Positions 49,908 through 60,856 of a DNA stretch of 64,000 nucleotides are shown one piece after another. The DNA lies in assembly GCF_051020975.1 (NCBI RefSeq), contig NW_027478170.1:434001-498000 (forward strand). The letters are read 5' to 3'. A model generated the notes under the pieces. It did no database searches. It was given only the letters and a program-made list of their open reading frames with translations, and was not told where the DNA came from. A program made the position numbers and the translations under genes. The DNA is from Osmia lignaria lignaria. Its lineage: Eukaryota; Arthropoda; Insecta; Hymenoptera; Megachilidae. How positions within the stretch are numbered: position 1 is the first letter of the stretch; the number at the start of each line of letters is the position of its first letter.

Positions 49908-52900
49908 ACATAATTCTCTACAAAAAAGGTCTCGTAACATTTTGCCATAGCTCGCTTCGTTTCCGAGATATTTGCAGATTTATCTCAAGGGAAGGGGCAT
50001 GACGGACATATTTCGAGATATTTCTTCTTCTTGTTGTTCTTCTTCTGCACAGCTAAGCTGGAAGTGGCATTTGCGGCTCGCACTAGTGCAGAGTTATCTC
50101 AAAGAAAGGGGCCACGGTGTTTCTGTATCTCTATTATGTTGGTGCGGCTTCGGAACTTTTAACTATCTTGATATATCTCGAGAACTACGCATCTGATCAA
50201 AAAATATCACACAACATAAAAAGTAGGAAACTTAATTCTCTACAAAAACGGTCTCGTAACATTTTGCCATAGCTCGCTTCGTTTCCGAGATATTTGCAGA
50301 TTTATCTCAAGGGAAGGGGCCTGACGGACATATTTCGAGATATTTCTTCTTCTTGTTGTTCTTCTTCTGCACAGCTAAACTGGAAGTGGCATTTCCAGCT
50401 CGCAATAGTGCAGAGTTATCTCAAAGAAAGGAGCCACGGTGTTTCTGTATCTCTATTCTGTTGGTGCGGCTTCGGAACTTTTAAATATCTTGATATATCT
50501 CGAGAACTACGCATCTGATCAAAAAATATCATAGAACATAATAAGTAGGAAACTTAATTCTCTACAAAAAAGGTCTCTTAACATTTTGCCATAGCTCGCT
50601 TCGTTTCCGAGATATTTGCAGATTTATCTCAAGGGAAGGGGCCTGACGGACATATTTCGAGATATTTCTTCTTCTTGTGGTTCTTCTTCTGCACAGCTAA
50701 GCTGGAAGTGGCATTTGCGGCTCGCACTAGTGCAGCGTTATCTCAAAGAAAGGGGCCACGGTGTTTCTGTATCTCTATTATGTTGGTGCGGCTTCGGAAC
50801 TTTTAAATATCTTGATATATCTCGAGAACTACGCATCTGATCAAAAAATATCATACAACATAAAAAGTAGGAAACTTAATTCTCTACAAAAAAGGTCTCT
50901 TAACATTTTGCCATAGCTCGCTTCGTTTCCGAGATATTTGCAGATTTATCTCAAGGGAAGGGGCATGACGGACATATTTCGAGATATTTCCTCTTCTTGT
51001 TGTTCTTCTTCTGCACAGCTAAGCTGGAAGTGGCATTTGCAGCTCGCAATAGTGCAGAGTTATCTCAAAGAAGGAGGCCACGGTGTTTCTGTATCTCTAT
51101 TATGTTGGTGCGGCTTCGGAACTTTTAAATATCTTGATATATCTCGAGAACTACGCATCTGATCAAAAAATATCATAGAACATAAAAAGTAGGAAACTTA
51201 ATTCTCTACAGAAAAGGTCTCTTAACATTTTGCCATAGCTCTCTTCGTTTCCGAGATATTTGCAGATTTATCTCAAGGGAAGGGGCCTGACGGACATATT
51301 TCGAGATATTTCTTATTCTTGTTGTTCTTCTTCTGCACAGCTAAGCTGGAAGTGGCATTTCCAGCTCGCAATAGTGCAGAGTTATCTCAAAGAATGGGGC
51401 CACGGTGTTTCTGTATCTCTATTATGTTGGTGCGGCTTCGGAACTTTTAAATATCTTGATATATCTCGAGAACTACGCATCTGATCAAAAAATATCATAG
51501 AACATAAAAAGTAGGTAACTTAATACTCTACAAAAAAGGTCTCCAAACATTTTGCCATAGCTCGCTTCGTTTCCGAGATATTTGCAGATTCAGCTCAAAG
51601 GAACTGGCCTGACGGACATATTTCGAGATATTTCTTCTTCTTGTTGTTCTTCCTCTGCACAGCTAAGCTGGAAGTGGCATTTGCAGCTCGCAATACTGCA
51701 GAGTTATCTCAAAGAAAGGGGCCACGGTGTTTCTGTATCTCTATCATGTTGGTGCGGCTTCGGAACTTTTAAATATCTTGATATATCTCGAGAACTACGC
51801 ATCTGATCAAATAATATCATAGAACATAAAAAGTAGGAAACTTAATTCTCTACAAGTAAGGTCTCTTAACATTTTGCCATAGCTCGCTTCGTTTCCGAGA
51901 TATTTGCAGATTTATCTCAAGAGAAGGGGCCTGACGGACATATTTCGAGATATTTCTTCTTCTTGTTGTTCTTCTTCTGCACAGCTAAGCTGGAAGTGGC
52001 ATTTGCAGCTCGCAATAGTGCAGAGTTACCTCAAAGAAAGGGGCCACGGTGTTTCTGTATCTCTATTATGTTGGTGCGGCTTCGGAACTTTTAAATATCT
52101 CGATATATCTCGAGAACTACGCATCTGATCAAAAAATATCATAGAACATAAAAAGTAGGAAACTTAATTCTCTACAAAAAAGGTCTCTTACCATTTTGCC
52201 ATAGCTCGCTTCGTTTCCGAGATATTTGCAGATTTATCTCAAGGGAAGAGGACTGACGGACATATTTCGAGATATTTCTTCTTCTTGTTGTTCTTCTTCT
52301 GCACAGCTAAGCTGGAAGTGGCATTTGCAGCTCGCAATAGTGCAGAGTTATCTCAAAGAAAGAGGCCACGGTGTTTCTGTACCTCTATTATGTTGGTGCA
52401 GCTTCGGAACTTTTAAATATCTTGATCTATCTCGAGAACTACGCATCTGATCAAAAAATATCATAGAACATAAAAAGTAGGAAACATAATTCTCTACAAA
52501 AAAGGTCTCTTAAGATTTTGCCATAGCTCGTTTCGTTTCCGAGATATTTGCAGATATATCTCAAGGGAAGGGGCCTGACGGACATATTTCGAGATATTTC
52601 TTCTTCTTGTTGTTCTTCTTCTGCACAGCTAAACTGGAAGTGGCATTTCCAGCTCGCAATAGTGCAGAGGTATCTCAAAGAATGGGGCCACGGTGTTTCT
52701 GTATCTCTATTATGTTGGTGCGGCTTCGGAACTTTTAAATATCTTGATATATCTCGAGAACTACGCATCTGATCGAAAAATATCATAGAACATAAAAAGA
52801 AGGAAACTTAATTCTCTACAAAAAAGGTCTCTTAACATTTTGCCATAGCTCGCTTCGTTTCCGAGATATTTGCAGATTTATCTCAAGGGAAGGGGCCTGA

Positions 52901-53127
52901 CGGACATATTTCGAGATATTTCTTCTTCTTGTTGTTCTTCTTCTGCACAGCTAAGCTGGAAGTGGCATTTGCAGCTCGCAATAGTGCAGAGTTACCTCAA
53001 AGAAAGGGGCCACGGAGTTTCTGTATCTCTATTATGTTGGTGCCGCTTCGGAACTTTTAAATATCTGGATATATCTCGAGAACTACGCATCTGATCAAAA
53101 AATATCATAGAACATAAATTGTAGGAA
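49586..53127. repeat. 11-monomer block (3,542 bp), copy 1 of a shortened duplication
   Basis: Begins with a GAAGGGCCCTGACGG monomer that carries CAATAATGCAG and a TTGATCTATC tail. It continues with GGGGCATGACGG and AACTATCTTG, TCTATTCTGTTGG, TTGTGGTTC with GCAGCGTTATC, AAGGAGGCCAC and TTCTTATTCTTG. It ends with a piece of sub-block b (51518-53127). The next copy starts 3,542 bp later. The CAAGAGAAGG monomer at 51840 mixes features of both versions found in the 17-mer. Confidence 0.85.
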
Positions 53128-53450
53128 ACATAATTCTCTACAAAAAAGGTCTCTTAAGATTTTGCCATAGCTCGTTTCGTTTCCGAGATATTTGCAGATA
53201 TATCTCAAGGGAAGGGCCCTGACGGACATATTTCGAGATATTTCTTCTTCTTGTTGTTCTTCTTCTGCACAGCTAAGCCCGGAAGTGGCATTTGCAGCTC
53301 GCAATAATGCAGAGTTATCTCAAAGAAAGAGGCCACGGTGTTTCTGTACCTCTATTATGTTGGTGCAGCTTCGGAACTTTTAAATATCTTGATCTATCTC
53401 GAGAACTACGCATCTGATCAAAAAATATCATAGAACATAAATTGTAGGAA
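53128..53450. repeat. Only 323-bp monomer, one-base insertion
   Basis: The usual GCTAAGCTGGAAG reads GCTAAGCCCGGAAG near 53278, a net gain of one base. It shifts the 74-codon frame and is the only 323-bp spacing in the window. Its parent at 49586-49907 lacks the insertion, so the change came after the duplication. A sequencing or assembly error is possible for a single-base event. Confidence 0.85.
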
Positions 53451-54260
53451 ACATAATTCTCTACAAAAAAGGTCTCGTAACATTTTGCCATAGCTCGCTT
53501 CGTTTCCGAGATATTTGCAGATTTATCTCAAGGGAAGGGGCATGACGGACATATTTCGAGATATTTCTTCTTCTTGTGGTTCTTCTTCTGCACAGCTAAG
53601 CTGGAAGTGGCATTTGCGGCTCGCACTAGTGCAGCGTTATCTCAAAGAAAGGGGCCACGGTGTTTCTGTATCTCTATTATGTTGGTGCGGCTTCGGAACT
53701 TTTAAATATCTTGATATATCTCGAGAACTACGCATCTGATCAAAAAATATCATAGAACATAAAAAGTAGGAAACTTAATTCTCTACAAAAAAGGTCTCTT
53801 AACATTTTGCCATAGCTCGCTTCGTTTCCGAGATATTTGCAGATTTATCTCAAGGGAAGGGGCATGACGGACATATTTCGAGATATTTCTTCTTCTTGTT
53901 GTTCTTCTTCTGCACAGCTAAGCTGGAAGTGGCATTTGCAGCTCGCAATAGTGCAGAGTTATCTCAAAGAAGGAGGCCACGGTGTTTCTGTATCTCTATT
54001 ATGTTGGTGCGGCTTCGGAACTTTTAAATATCTTGATATATCTCGAGAACTACGCATCTGATCAAAAAATATCATAGAACATAAAAAGTAGGAAACTTAA
54101 TTCTCTACAGAAAAGGTCTCTTAACATTTTGCCATAGCTCTCTTCGTTTCCGAGATATTTGCAGATTTATCTCAAGGGAAGGGGCCTGACGGACATATTT
54201 CGAGATATTTCTTATTCTTGTTGTTCTTCTTCTGCACAGCTAAGCTGGAAGTGGCATTTG
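53128..54260. repeat. Second, shortened copy with a hybrid monomer
   Basis: The monomer at 53128 matches 49586 at a 3,542-bp lag, and the monomers at 53773 and 54095 match 50874 and 51196 at a 2,899-bp lag. The monomer between them (53451-53772) is a hybrid. Its head, GGTCTCGTAAC with GGGGCATGACGG, comes from the 49908 type, and its body, TTGTGGTTC with GCAGCGTTATC, from the 50552 type. Two monomers were lost at the joint. Confidence 0.88.
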
Positions 54261-56670
54261 CAGCTCGCAATAGTGCAGAGTTATCTCAAAGAAAGGGGCC
54301 ACGGTGTTTCTGTATCTCTATTATGTTGGTGCGGCTTCGGAACTTTTAAATATCTCGATATATCTCGAAAACTACGCTTCTGATCAAAAAATATCATAGA
54401 ACATAAATAGTAGGAAACTTAATGCTCTACAAAAAAGGTCTCTCAACATTTTGCCATAGCTCTCTTCGTTTCCGAGATATTTGCAGATTTATCTCAAGGG
54501 AAGGGGCCTGACGGACATATTTCGAGATATTTCTTATTCTTGTTGTTCTTCTTCTGCACAGCTAAGCTGGAAGTGGCATTTGCAGCTCGCAATAGTGCAG
54601 AATTATCTCAAAGAAAGGGGCCACGGTGTTTCTGTATCTCTATTATGTTGGTGCGGCTTCGGAACTTTTAAATATCTTGATATATCTCGAAAACTACGCA
54701 TCTGATCAAAAAATATCATAGAACATAAATTGTAGGAAACATAATTCTCTACAAAAAAGTTCTCTCAACATTTTGCCATAGCTCGCTTCGTTTCCGAGAT
54801 ATTTGCAGATATATCTCAAGGGAAGGGGCCTGACGGACATATTTCGAGATATTTCTTCTTCTTGTTGTTCTTCTTCTGCACAGCTAAGCTGGAAGTGGCA
54901 TTTGCAGGTCGCAATAGTGCAGAGTTATCTCAAAGAAAGGGGCCACGGTGTTTCTGTATCTCTATTATGTTGGTGCGGCTTCGGAACTTTTAACTATCTT
55001 GATATATCTCGAGAACTACGCATCTGATCAAAAAATATCATACAACATAAAAAGTAGGAAACTTAATTCTCTACAAAAACGGTCTCTTAACATTTTGCCA
55101 TAGCTCGCTTCGTTTCCGAGATATTTGCAGATTTATCTCAAGGGAAGGGGCCTGACGGACATATTTCGAGATATTTCTTCTTCTTGTTGTTCTTCTTCTG
55201 CACAGCTAAGCTGGAAGTGGCATTTGCGGCACGCACTAGTGCAGAGTTATCTCAAAGAAAGGGGCCACGGTGTTTCTGTATCTCTATTATGTTGGTGCGG
55301 CTTCGGAACTTTTGAATATCTTGATATATCTCGAGAACTACGCATCTGATCAAAAAATATCATAGAACATAAATAGTAGGAAACTTAATTCTCTACAAAA
55401 AAGGTCTCTCAACATTTTGCCATAGCTCTCTTCGTTTCCGAGATATTTGCAGATTTATCTCAAGGGAAGGGGCCTGACGGACATATTTCGAGATATTTCT
55501 TATTCTTGTTGTTCTTCTTCTGCACAGCTAAGCTGGAAGTGGCATTTGCAGCTCGCAATAGTGCAGAGTTATCTCAAAGAAAGGGGCCACGGTGTTTCTG
55601 TATCTCTATTATGTTGGTGCGGCTTCGGAACTTTTAAATATCTTGATATATCTCGAGAACTACGCATCTGATCAAAAAATATCATAGAACATAAAAAGTA
55701 GGAAACTTAATTCTCTAGAAAAACGGTCTCTTAACATTTTGCCATAGCTCGCTTCGTTTCCGAGATATTTGCAGATTTATCTCAAGGGAAGGGGCCTGAC
55801 GGACATATTTCGAGATATTTCTTCTTCTTGTTGTTCTTCTTCTGCACAGCTAAGCTGGAAGTGGCATTTGCGGCTCGCACTAGTACACAGTTATCTCAAA
55901 GAAAGGGGCCACGGTGTTTCTGTATCTCTATTATGTTGGTGCGGCTTCGGAACTTTTAAATATCTCGATATATCTCGAAAACTACCCTTCTGATCAAAAA
56001 ATATCATAGAACGTAAATTGTAGGAAACATTATTCTCTACAAAAAAGGTCTCTTAACATTTTGCCATAGCTCGCTTCGTTTCCGAGATATTTGCAGATTT
56101 ATCTCAAGGGAAGGGGCATGACGGACATATTTCGAGATATTTCTTCTTCTTGTTGTTCTTCTTCTGCACAGCTAAGCTGGAAGTGGCATTTGCGGCTCGC
56201 ACTAGTACACAGTTATCTCAAAGAAAGGGGCCACGGTGTTTCTGTATCTCTATTATGTTGGTGCGGCTTCGGAACTTTTAAATATCTTGATATATCTCGA
56301 GAACTACGCTTCTGATCAAAAAATATCATAGAACATAAAAAGTAGGAAACTTAATTCTCTACAAAAAAGGTCTCTTAACATTTTGCCATAGCTCGCTTCG
56401 TTTCCGAGATATTTGCAGATTTATCTCAAGGGAAGGGGCATGACGGACATATTTCGAGATATTTCTTCTTCTTGTTGTTCTTCTTCTGCACAGCTAAGCT
56501 GGAAGTGGCATTTGCGGCTCGCACTAGTGCAGAGTTATCTCAAAGAAAGGGGCCACGGTGTTTCTGTATCTCTATTATGTTGGTGCGGCTTCGGAACTTT
56601 TAAATATCTCGATATATCTCGAAACCTACGCTTCTGATCAAAAAATATCATAGAACATAAATTGTAGGAA
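54095..56670. repeat. Mixed zone, eight monomers rich in the TTCTTATTCTTG type
   Basis: Monomers at 54095, 54417 and 55383 carry TTCTTATTCTTG, and those at 54739 and 55061 carry AACTATCTTG or TTTTGAATATC. Junctions alternate between AAATAGTAGG and AAAAAGTAGG. The pair at 55061 and 55383 corresponds to the pair at 61823 and 62145 (21 monomers later), so the dimer family of 60.9-63.4 kb is already present here. The 55705 and 56027 monomers share CACTAGTACACAG. Confidence 0.72.
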
Positions 56671-56992
56671 ACATAATTCTCTACAAAAAAGGTCTCTTAA
56701 CATTTTGCCATAGCTCGCTTCGTTTCCGAGATATTTGCAGATATATCTCAAGGGAAGGGGCCTGACGGACATATTTCGAGATATTTCTTCTTCTTGTTGT
56801 TCTTCTTCTGCACGGCTAAGCTGAAAGTGGCATTTACAGCTCGCAATAGTGCAAAGTTATCTCAAAGAAAGGGGCCACGGTGTTTCTGTATCTCTATTAT
56901 GTTGGTGCGGCTTCGGAACTTTTAAATATCTCGATATATCTCGAAAACTACGCTTCTGATCAAAAAATATCATAGAACATAAATTGTAGGAA
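56671..56992. repeat. Monomer with GCTGAAAGTGG, left member of a 9-mer pair
   Basis: GCTGGAAGTGG reads GCTGAAAGTGG, which puts a TGA in the 74-codon frame, and GTGCAAAGTTATC replaces GTGCAGAGTTATC. The same changes occur at 59569-59890, 2,898 bp (nine monomers) later. The later copy has an extra change, CTCATAGAAAGG. The monomers just before each (56349 and 59247) also match, sharing GGGGCATGACGG. Confidence 0.87.
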
Positions 56993-58280
56993 ACTTAATT
57001 CTCTACAAAAAAGGTCTCTTAACATTTTGCCATAGCTCTCTTCGTTTCCGAGATATTTGCAGATTTATCTCAAGGGAAGGGGCCTGACGGACATATTCCG
57101 AGATATTTCTTCTTCTTGTTGTTCTTCTTCTGCACAGCTAAGCTGGAAGTGGCATTTGCAGCTCGCAATAGTGCAGAGTTATCTCAAAGAAAGGGGCCAC
57201 GGTGTTTCTGTATCTCTATTATGTTTGTGCGGCTTCGGAACTTTTAAATATCTTGATATATCTCGAGAACTACGCATCTGATCAAAAAATATCATAGAAC
57301 ATAAAAAGTAGGAAACTTAATTCTCTACAAAAAAGGTCTCTTAACATTTTGCCATAGCTCGCTTCGTTTCCGAGATATTTGCAGGTTTATCTCAAGGGAA
57401 GGGGCCTAACGGACATATTTCGAGATATTTCTTCTTCTTGTTGTTCTTCTTCTGCACAGCTAAGCTGGAAGTGGCATTTGCGGCTCGCACTAGTGCAGAG
57501 TTATCTCAAAGAAAGGGGCCACGGTGTTTCTGTATCTCTACTATGTTGGTGCGGCTTCGGAACTTTTAAATATCTTGATATATCTCGAGAACTACGCATC
57601 TGATCAAAAAATATCATAGAACATAAAAAGTAGGAAACTTAATTCTCTACAAAAAAGGTCTCTTAACATTTTGCCATAGCTCGCTTCGTTTCCGAGATAT
57701 TTGCAGATTTATCTCAAGGGAAGGGGCCTGACGGACATATTTCGAGATATTTCTTCTTCTTGTTGTTCTTCTTCTGCACAGCTAAGCTGGAAGTGGCATT
57801 TGCGGCTCGCACTAGTGCAGCGTTATCCCAAAGAAAGGAGCCACGGTGTTTCTGTATCTCTATTATGTTGGTGCGGCTTCGGAACTTTTAAATATCTTGA
57901 TATATCTCGAGAACTACGCATCTGATCAAAAAATATCATAGAACATAAAAAGTAGGAAACTTAATTCTCTACAAAAAAGGTCTCTTAACATTTTGCCATA
58001 GCTCGCTTCGTTTCCGAGATATTTGCAGATTTATCTCAAGGGAAGGGGCATGACGGACATATTTCGAGATATTTCTTCTTCTTGTTGTTCTTCTTCTGCA
58101 CAGCTAAGCTGGAAGTGGCATTTGCGGCTCGCACTAGTGCAGAGTTATCTCAAAGAAAGGGGCCACGGTGTTTCTGTATCTCTATTATGTTGGTGCGGCT
58201 TCGGAACTTTTAAATATCTCGATATATCTCGAAAACTACGCTTCTGATCAAAAAATATCATAGAACATAAATTGTAGGAA
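56993..58280. repeat. 4-mer higher-order repeat (1,288 bp), copy 1
   Basis: Four monomers: CATATTCCGAGATATTTC with TGTTTGTGCGG; TTGCAGGTTTATC with GGCCTAACGG and CTCTACTATG; GCAGCGTTATCCCAAAG with AAAGGAGCCAC; GGGGCATGACGG with a CTCGAAAACTACGCTTC tail. I found no difference between this unit and the one at 58281-59568 in the marker regions compared. Confidence 0.93.
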
Positions 58281-59568
58281 ACTTAATTCTCTACAAAAAA
58301 GGTCTCTTAACATTTTGCCATAGCTCTCTTCGTTTCCGAGATATTTGCAGATTTATCTCAAGGGAAGGGGCCTGACGGACATATTCCGAGATATTTCTTC
58401 TTCTTGTTGTTCTTCTTCTGCACAGCTAAGCTGGAAGTGGCATTTGCAGCTCGCAATAGTGCAGAGTTATCTCAAAGAAAGGGGCCACGGTGTTTCTGTA
58501 TCTCTATTATGTTTGTGCGGCTTCGGAACTTTTAAATATCTTGATATATCTCGAGAACTACGCATCTGATCAAAAAATATCATAGAACATAAAAAGTAGG
58601 AAACTTAATTCTCTACAAAAAAGGTCTCTTAACATTTTGCCATAGCTCGCTTCGTTTCCGAGATATTTGCAGGTTTATCTCAAGGGAAGGGGCCTAACGG
58701 ACATATTTCGAGATATTTCTTCTTCTTGTTGTTCTTCTTCTGCACAGCTAAGCTGGAAGTGGCATTTGCGGCTCGCACTAGTGCAGAGTTATCTCAAAGA
58801 AAGGGGCCACGGTGTTTCTGTATCTCTACTATGTTGGTGCGGCTTCGGAACTTTTAAATATCTTGATATATCTCGAGAACTACGCATCTGATCAAAAAAT
58901 ATCATAGAACATAAAAAGTAGGAAACTTAATTCTCTACAAAAAAGGTCTCTTAACATTTTGCCATAGCTCGCTTCGTTTCCGAGATATTTGCAGATTTAT
59001 CTCAAGGGAAGGGGCCTGACGGACATATTTCGAGATATTTCTTCTTCTTGTTGTTCTTCTTCTGCACAGCTAAGCTGGAAGTGGCATTTGCGGCTCGCAC
59101 TAGTGCAGCGTTATCCCAAAGAAAGGAGCCACGGTGTTTCTGTATCTCTATTATGTTGGTGCGGCTTCGGAACTTTTAAATATCTTGATATATCTCGAGA
59201 ACTACGCATCTGATCAAAAAATATCATAGAACATAAAAAGTAGGAAACTTAATTCTCTACAAAAAAGGTCTCTTAACATTTTGCCATAGCTCGCTTCGTT
59301 TCCGAGATATTTGCAGATTTATCTCAAGGGAAGGGGCATGACGGACATATTTCGAGATATTTCTTCTTCTTGTTGTTCTTCTTCTGCACAGCTAAGCTGG
59401 AAGTGGCATTTGCGGCTCGCACTAGTGCAGAGTTATCTCAAAGAAAGGGGCCACGGTGTTTCTGTATCTCTATTATGTTGGTGCGGCTTCGGAACTTTTA
59501 AATATCTCGATATATCTCGAAAACTACGCTTCTGATCAAAAAATATCATAGAACATAAATTGTAGGAA
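58281..59568. repeat. 4-mer higher-order repeat (1,288 bp), copy 2
   Basis: Exact repeat, by all markers I checked, of the four monomers at 56993-58280. It is followed by the GCTGAAAGTGG monomer (59569), just as the related monomer at 56349 is followed by 56671. The 4-mer pair therefore sits inside a nine-monomer lag. This gives an order of events, with the tandem 4-mer duplication later or more local. Confidence 0.93.
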
Positions 59569-60856
59569 ACATAATTCTCTACAAAAAAGGTCTCTTAACA
59601 TTTTGCCATAGCTCGCTTCGTTTCCGAGATATTTGCAGATATATCTCAAGGGAAGGGGCCTGACGGACATATTTCGAGATATTTCTTCTTCTTGTTGTTC
59701 TTCTTCTGCACAGCTAAGCTGAAAGTGGCATTTACAGCTCGCAATAGTGCAAAGTTATCTCATAGAAAGGGGCCACGGTGTTTCTGTATCTCTATTATGT
59801 TGGTGCGGCTTCGGAACTTTTAAATATCTCGATATATCTCGAAAACTACGCTTCTGATCAAAAAATATCATAGAACATAAATTGTAGGAAACTTAATTCT
59901 CTACAAAAAAGGTCTCTTAACATTTTGCCATAGCTCTCTTCGTTTCCGAGATATTTGCAGATTTATCTCAAGGGAAGGGGCCTGACGGACATATTTCGAG
60001 ATATTTCTTCTTCTTGTTGTACTTCTTCTGCACAGCTAAGCTGGAAGTGGCATTTGCAGCTCCCAATAGTGCAGAGTTATCTCAAAGAAAGGGGCCACGG
60101 TGTTTCTGTATCTCTATTATGTTGGTGCGGCTTCGGAACTTTTAAATATCTTGATATATCTCGAGCACTACGCATCTGATCAAAAAATATCATAGAACAT
60201 AAAAAGTAGGAAACTTAATTCTCTACAAAAAAGGTCTCTTAACATTTTGCCATAGCTCGCTTCGTTTCCGAGATATTTGCAGATTTATCTCAAGGGAAGG
60301 GGCCTGACGGACATATTTCGAGATATTTCTTCTTCTTGTTGTTCTTCTTCTGTACAGCTAAGCTGGAAGTGGCATTTGCGGCTCGCACTAGTGCAGCGTT
60401 ATCTCAAAGAAAGGGGCCACGGTGTTTCTGTATCTCTATTATGTTGGTGCGGCTTCGGAACTTTTAAATATCTTGATATATCTCGAGAACTACGCATCTG
60501 ATCAAAAAATATCATAGAACATAAAAAGTAGGAAACTTAATTCTCTACAAAAACCGTCTCTTAACATTTTGCCATAGCTCGCTTCGTTTCCGAGATATTT
60601 GCAGATTTATCTCAAGGGAAGGGGCCTGACGGACATATTTCGAGATATTTCTTCTTCTTGTTGTTCTTCTTCTGCACAGCTAAGCTGGAAGTGGCATTTG
60701 CGGCTCGCACTAGTGCATAGTTATCTCAAAGAAAGGGGCCACGGTGTTTCTGTATCTCTATTATGTTGGTGCGGCTTCGGAACTTTTAAATATCCCGATA
60801 TATCTCGAAAACTACGCTTCTGATCAAAAAATATCATAGAACATAAATAGTAGGAA
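59569..60856. repeat. Four transition monomers
   Basis: The first is the second GCTGAAAGTGG monomer. The next has TTGTACTTC, GCTCCCAATAG and CGAGCACTACG; then TCTGTACAGC with GCAGCGTTATC; then GTGCATAGTTATC with AAATATCCCGATATATC. CGAGCACTACG also occurs near 61131 in the dimer block. There is no repeated order within this stretch. Confidence 0.75.

Noticed and set aside
35385..52786. Minus-strand open frames of 111 to 118 codons (35385-35741, 39893-40228, 45367-45702, 48909-49244, 52451-52786)
   Set aside because: Each spans a monomer boundary and exists because one subfamily (GCAGAGGTATC monomer with CTGATCGAAAAA tail) lacks the usual stops. Their recurrence follows the block duplications. 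No start context, domain or codon pattern supports a gene.
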